Shown piece after piece: positions 55,299 through 64,000 of a stretch of DNA of 64,000 nt; position 1 is the stretch's first letter, and each line of letters opens with the position of its first letter. Location: contig OX465103.1 in the NCBI GenBank assembly GCA_949987565.1, positions 6,887,384 through 6,951,383 on the forward strand, given 5' to 3'. A program made the position numbers and the translations under genes. The notes beneath the pieces were generated by a model, which was not told the origin of the DNA, did no database searches, and saw only the letters and a list, made by a program, of their open reading frames with translations. Source of the DNA: Luidia sarsii. Taxonomy: Eukaryota; Echinodermata; Asteroidea; Paxillosida; Luidiidae.

Positions 55299-56864
55299 AT
55301 GGGCCGGCTGTGGCATCTCTTGTGTCTGATGTGCCTCCTATGTTCCCGGACTGGAGAGACCGCCTTTGCCATCGACTTGGCCAAGGAGTGGCCGGAGAAC
55401 GGGGACCCGGTGGCGGGAGACACCGTCATCTTACGGTGCGAAGCGTCGGACACGCAGCCCTCTTACATCTTCGAGTGGACCAAACTGATCGTCGACTCGG
55501 AGAGCCTCATAGCACGGAACGGCAGTCTCCACAACCAGCGTTACAAGGTCTTCTCGTCGGCGACTCCCCTTCGCTACGAGCATCTGATCATCCCAAAGGC
55601 GGACAGGGACAGCACGGGGATGTACCACTGCCGAGTCAAGAACGCCACCCTGACGGGCGGGACGGTGATTCTCGGTGACAGATCCTTCTACCTATCCGTG
55701 CTCTACTTCCCGTCCGACGTCTACCCGGTCTGTTTCCCGAGCGGCGCCTTTACGGCACTGCCCGGGACCATGCAGTTGATGAAGTGCACCTCGGCCTTGG
55801 GCAATCCCTCCGTCCAGATGGACTTCACCTCGAGCGGTCAGATTCTTCCTCTGGATTACGAGAGATCGGCCAGCGAGCAGGTCACCTCGCTGGAGATCGT
55901 CCTGGACGCCTCACACAACAACCTCTCCTTCCGGTGCAAGATCACCTCGCCGACGTACTTCGCCGGGAGGGAGAGGTCCTGCACCATCGGGCCCGTGACC
56001 GTGGGCCAAGACACGACCCGACCGCTTCCGCTGACCTCGGACAGGGTGTCCCAGCCGATCGACCCGGCACTCCCCACCGGCGAGCCCGACGTGATGACGG
56101 CACCCATGCCGATTCCCACGGATGGCGGCGTTAAGAACGGCAGCACCTCCACGGACACGAGCTCCAGCTACCCGGTGGCTCTGAGCGCCGGCGTGGCCAG
56201 CGTCGGGGCGTTCCTCGTCCTCCTCTTCTTCGTGATGATTGGGGTCTTCGCCTGCTTCGCCGGCCGCTGCAAAGACGGCGGCGGCCAGAGGAAGTATCCG
56301 CCCAGCGACTACTCGCCCAACGAGGACTTCGTGGACATCCCCAGCATCGTGTCGTACGAGGAGAACGCCAGCACCAACAACAACATCCCCCCGAGCTTCC
56401 TCCTGGACGACCTGAGCCAGGGCCGGCCCGACACCATCTCCACCGTGGAGGCGGACGACAGGATGTCCCAGGACGGAATCTACGGCCACCAGCACCACCA
56501 GCATCACCCGCGACCGGGCTTCCCGTTCCGGACGAACTCTTCCAAGGAGCTGCAGAAGAAGGGGGTGCTATCCGGTTACGACACCCCGGTGGCCTACCGG
56601 CCGAGCCACGAGTCGCCCGGCGAGCACGGCGAGGGTCCCCACCAGCTCAGTCCCGGCGGCGGGCCCTGGAAGGAGCCGACCTACTCCACGCTCAAGAAGA
56701 AGAATTCCCTCGGGCGGAGCTCCAAGAAATCTCCCGGGGCGGTGGGGGAAGATTACCGGCCCGCCAAGTCCCAAGACGACGCCAATGTCGAAATGGAGTC
56801 GTACCCTGCCACTCTGGGGCCGGTCGTAGTCAAGCAAGTTACCTGGAAGAAGCACGTCTTCTGA
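55299..56864 (+). CDS. Intronless two-Ig-domain type I membrane protein, 521 aa
   Basis: The start MGRLWHLLCLMCLLCS is a signal peptide. Ig domain 1 (about 30-135) has Cys47, Trp60 and the DSTGMYHC signature with Cys111. A second, shorter Ig-like domain (about 140-235) has Cys163 and Cys213, plus extra Cys145 and Cys228. Four N-glycosylation sequons (NGS, NAT, NLS, NGS) are extracellular. A Pro/Thr-rich stalk (240-290) leads to one transmembrane helix (about 293-320, ALSAGVASVGAFLVLLFFVM). The cytoplasmic tail of about 200 residues is rich in Pro, Ser, Gly and Tyr, with several candidate phosphotyrosines, including PTYSTL, which is close to an ITIM. The ectodomain resembles Ig cell-adhesion or immune-type receptors, but no orthologue is evident. 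Coding sequence is much more GC-rich than the flanks. Lack of introns is unusual for Ig proteins and suggests a retrocopy origin or a lineage-specific family. A first 5' UTR exon may exist. Confidence 0.85.
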   Translation: MGRLWHLLCLMCLLCSRTGETAFAIDLAKEWPENGDPVAGDTVILRCEASDTQPSYIFEWTKLIVDSESLIARNGSLHNQRYKVFSSATPLRYEHLIIPKADRDSTGMYHCRVKNATLTGGTVILGDRSFYLSVLYFPSDVYPVCFPSGAFTALPGTMQLMKCTSALGNPSVQMDFTSSGQILPLDYERSASEQVTSLEIVLDASHNNLSFRCKITSPTYFAGRERSCTIGPVTVGQDTTRPLPLTSDRVSQPIDPALPTGEPDVMTAPMPIPTDGGVKNGSTSTDTSSSYPVALSAGVASVGAFLVLLFFVMIGVFACFAGRCKDGGGQRKYPPSDYSPNEDFVDIPSIVSYEENASTNNNIPPSFLLDDLSQGRPDTISTVEADDRMSQDGIYGHQHHQHHPRPGFPFRTNSSKELQKKGVLSGYDTPVAYRPSHESPGEHGEGPHQLSPGGGPWKEPTYSTLKKKNSLGRSSKKSPGAVGEDYRPAKSQDDANVEMESYPATLGPVVVKQVTWKKHVF

Positions 56865-56999
56865 TCCCTCGATCCCTCCCTATCAGCAAAACCGCTCTTC
56901 CATTTCCCTAAATTCAAATCACCCCTTAACCGTCTTTCTTGGAGACACAAACTTTTCTAGGAGACACAAACGAAACTTCAGCGTATACACCCAAAATAA

Positions 57000-57135
57000 C
57001 AGTCCCCTGAAGACGAACAGAGTATACTGTTCGAAACGTCGAGATCCTCCGGTTCTTTTCAAAACCACGCATACTCACAAAAGAGAGAATTGTACACGGT
57101 GTCACCGCAAACCTATTACTCCAACATTTGATCCG
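57000..57135. mobile_element. Family B element
   Basis: CCCTGAAGACGAACAGAG, CGAAACGTCGAGATCC, CTCCGGTTCTTTTCAAAAC, ending GGTGTCACCGCAAACC. Confidence 0.85.
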
Positions 57136-57486
57136 AAAGCTAGAATCTAAAGCCACAATTATGGACAACGCCCCTTCTTCTTTTGACTGTCAAAGTGGAC
57201 TTTTTGAGTTTTCTAAACACCCGCTACTGATTAAACATAATCCCTTTACGACTCCATGGATCAGGCTCAGGCTTCGTCTCCGTCTGACAAAACCTGAAAA
57301 TCCAGGTTGTGGTTTGTCAGCAAATGTGTAGGTTTGTTGGTCTGATAAGTACAGAGTATTCACTAAAAAACTGGGGCCAAACGCTTGTTTCTAGACGAGT
57401 GATGACATCAACGGTTGAGAGAAATATAACCCAAGCCTGACCACGAGCCTAAGCCTTCATTTCGTTAACGGCCTCAATAAAAAATT

Positions 57487-57960
57487 GTTTTTACTACTGA
57501 AGGGAATAGAACCCTTGTTTAACTTTATATAACATGAGTTTTTAGATATCAGAGTTTGAGTAATCGATATTTCATTGTACTTCAAGACTGACTTAAGTCA
57601 TACAGATTTGAGTGCAAACTTTCTGAAATAAAGCAAAAAGAGGAATGATAGGAGGGATATTAATGTAATCTAATAACTAGCAGTTATTGTGTAAGAGGCT
57701 ATTTGAAAGGTTTTTTTTAAACTTTTATGATAGTCAACCAATTTTAGTAAGATACCTTGATGTGATTTTAGTATATTTTAAAGTCTATATTTACTACACA
57801 ATTTGAAATTTGGTACAATTACAAAAGTTTACAGATTTAACAAATTCAGTTCTCTTGCCTGTTTATCACAAGAAAATATATTCCTTTTTATAGTCTAGGC
57901 CCTTTGATGTGTGTAATTCTTTTTGTTCTGAATAAATTAGATTTAAACAAAGTGACACTA
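57487..57960. repeat. 460-bp duplication, copy 1
   Basis: TTTTTACTACTGAAGGGAAT through AATAAATTAGATTTAAACAA, matching 60107-60566 in the same orientation with small indels (for example an extra stretch with ATGATAGTCAACC). Confidence 0.9.
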
Positions 57961-59281
57961 GAAGTTAACTAGAAGTTATTGTGTAAGAGGCTATTTGAAA
58001 GTTGTACTGATTTTTCTTTGTTATAAAAAGTTGAGAACAATGAACCTTGTTTTCGTGATGTGACATTGCTCCGGAGTGTCACATCTTGGGCAGAAAATAA
58101 TGACCACACGACAATGACCAATGACTTTTGCTGATTCAAAACCCGACGAATGCCAGACAGTTTTGATATGTTTTAAGAAGTGATTCATTGAAGTAGAGAA
58201 TCGAATAACATAATATGTTATTACAGCCTGGATTTAAAATGAAGAAAGCAAAGCGTTTTCTATCGTAAAACTAACACTTTTGGTTCAAAATTAATTTATA
58301 GCATAACATTTTGACAGCGCAACTAAATGACTCTTTGGAGAAATGCTGGCATTTCGGCAAAAATTCAGCAAAAGATTTTTTTGTGCACCAAAAGTAGCTC
58401 ATTTTGTATATAAGGATATTTTCTTTTAATTGAGGTAGAATTCAAGGGTGTTTTTCTATTTCCATAGATATTAACGAGTCGTCATTTCGTAGTGGCTGAT
58501 TGTTGTTGATATGTCTATTAAGAAATTGTTTTGACTCATATTTTATGTTTTTAATGATTTGTGGTTATAAAAACCCTCGAATTTAGAGAATTTTAGTCTT
58601 ATATACAAGTTCTGAAATATTGTTGAAAAATTGCAAAGAAAACTTTGACTGAACTGGAAGTTGAACCCAAGACCTCTGGTTTTGCTCCGAAATTGTTTAG
58701 GCTATTTCGAGATTTAATTCTGAAAAAACTTAGGAAATGTTCATCGAGTGAGCTAGCAGATAGAACATGGGACTAATTTTTGTATAAATATTTGACATGG
58801 TTTCTTCTAACACATAAAGGTCTATTCCTTTTTAAAAAAATTGAATGAAAAATATGTCCTTATTAATCTACGTCTATGATTAAGAGTTGATATAAAAAAA
58901 ACTTAAAATCGACCTAATATGCAGCACAAATGTAATAATTCATTTCCTATTGGAAATAAGAACATGTTTTCCACAAAGAATGCCAATGAAATTGGGGTTC
59001 TTGCAAATTTTACGGAAATATGAAAGAGGACAGAATTAGTAGCCTTTGACTCAGTCTGTAGGTTTTATTTTAATTTTATTGACAGGTAATCTGCAAAAAA
59101 AAATCCAATTAACTTGTACAAAATTTATACACAGAAATGTAAGTAAATCCCAAAAGATGTGAAGAGTTTGTAAAAAAGTGATAGATTTTTACCCCCAAAA
59201 GAGGACTGATTCCTCCAAAATAGGAATGGGTGGCAGCTATGCAGGGGGACGGAGTCTTATCTTAAGTCCACAGTGTCTTGG

Positions 59282-63653
<4,372 letters not shown>

Positions 63654-64000
63654 CTAAGGGAGGGAATGTCATGAAGTTGAAATAATATTCTGCCTTTCAG
63701 AAAAGTTCTGCTAGGGTCAAAATCCAGGCCCTCTACCCTTCATCAAATTAAAAGATAGAATGAATGCACGCTAGAATTCTTGTTCATTAAAATTGTATAT
63801 GTCACAGGTTAAGCACATGAATAAATGTCTAACATCTGGTTAAATACGAGTCCACATTATATCACAAAACTCAATGTTTAGTCATAAAGTGCACAATCAA
63901 TAATTCCATTGATCAATTCTAGTAATCTGTGATAAAGTGGAAAGTTTGCGGTGATGCCATGTGAGTTGTCTCTTTAGGGATGAAGTGTGGCTCTGAAAAG
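63654..64000. other. ZMYND10 intron at the right edge
   Basis: A family A fragment at 63690-63735 (TTCTGCTAGGGTCAAAA) and the start of a family B element at 63938-64000 (AGTTTGCGGTGATGCCATGT). No exon was recognised. Confidence 0.6.

Larger units (their letters stand above)
56865..59281. other. Intergenic region between the Ig gene and ZMYND10
   Basis: AT-rich. Holds a family B element (57000-57135), the first copy of a 460-bp duplication (57487-57960), a partial echo of it at 57959-58010 and a SINE-1 fragment (58625-58690). TTTATT at 59064-59069 and 59075-59080 gives AATAAA on the minus strand for ZMYND10. 59160-59240 resembles 1018-1100. Confidence 0.55.

Noticed and set aside
55178..56507. 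Several alternative frames on both strands over the Ig gene
   Set aside because: Shadows of a GC-rich coding exon; only the 521-codon frame has signal peptide, Ig motifs and a transmembrane helix.

Overview
The window is nuclear DNA of an intron-rich animal. Exons are short (38-260 nt) with GT/AG borders and matching codon phases. The genes are conserved metazoan ones (PRPF18, KLHL12, CMSS1, GNL3/GNL3L, ZMYND10, a WIF-domain protein), and the spaces between exons are filled with tRNA-derived SINE-like repeats, fold-back/MITE elements and non-LTR retrotransposon debris. A single GNL3-type gene shares features with both vertebrate GNL3 and GNL3L. With a motile-cilia gene (ZMYND10) and many TACATGTA-type words, this suggests an invertebrate deuterostome, plausibly an echinoderm. 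The species call is inference, not proven.

Layout. 84-1301 (+): 3' end of an unidentified nuclear protein gene. 2471-7630 (-): complete 10-exon PRPF18, convergent with the previous gene. 7631-10507: shared upstream region holding a perfect 94-bp palindrome and other inverted repeats. 10508-12866 (+): a two-exon ubiquitin-specific protease with an N-terminal membrane region. 12867-16341: intergenic, with a 28-bp minisatellite. 16342-22491 (+): complete 10-exon KLHL12. 24138-26327 (-): four exons coding for a secreted protein that is essentially one WIF domain. 27732-31577 (+): complete 5-exon CMSS1. 32905-42523 (+): complete 15-exon GNL3/GNL3L-type nucleolar GTPase. 42524-47601: repeat-rich intergenic, ending in a promoter-like cluster (CRE, CCAAT, E-box, TATA). 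47602-48294 (+): intronless basic protein of unknown function. 48295-55298: 7 kb without a recognised gene. 55299-56864 (+): intronless two-Ig-domain membrane receptor. 59282-63653 (-): the last six exons of ZMYND10, which continues past the right edge.

The genes do not form one pathway. CMSS1 and GNL3 are adjacent, in the same orientation, and both belong to ribosome biogenesis. PRPF18 is a splicing factor, KLHL12 a CUL3 adaptor, the USP a deubiquitinase, ZMYND10 a dynein-arm assembly factor, and the WIF and Ig proteins are extracellular or membrane proteins.

Repeats recur throughout and are named here. Family A is a fold-back with the core GGCCTGACGTTTCGATCCTA. Family B is a fold-back with GGTTTGCGGTGACACC ends and a CGAAACGTCGAG core. 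SINE-1 is a tRNA-like unit with TAGCTCAGATGG and GGTTCAAGTCC. SINE-2 is a second tRNA-like unit with GGTCAAGTGGTTAAGATG and GGGTTCGAATCCCG. Repeat C is a short MITE with long terminal inverted repeats. Repeat D is an interspersed repeat of about 280 bp. All exon models were built by hand from splice sites, phase and family similarity. No alignment or transcript data were available.
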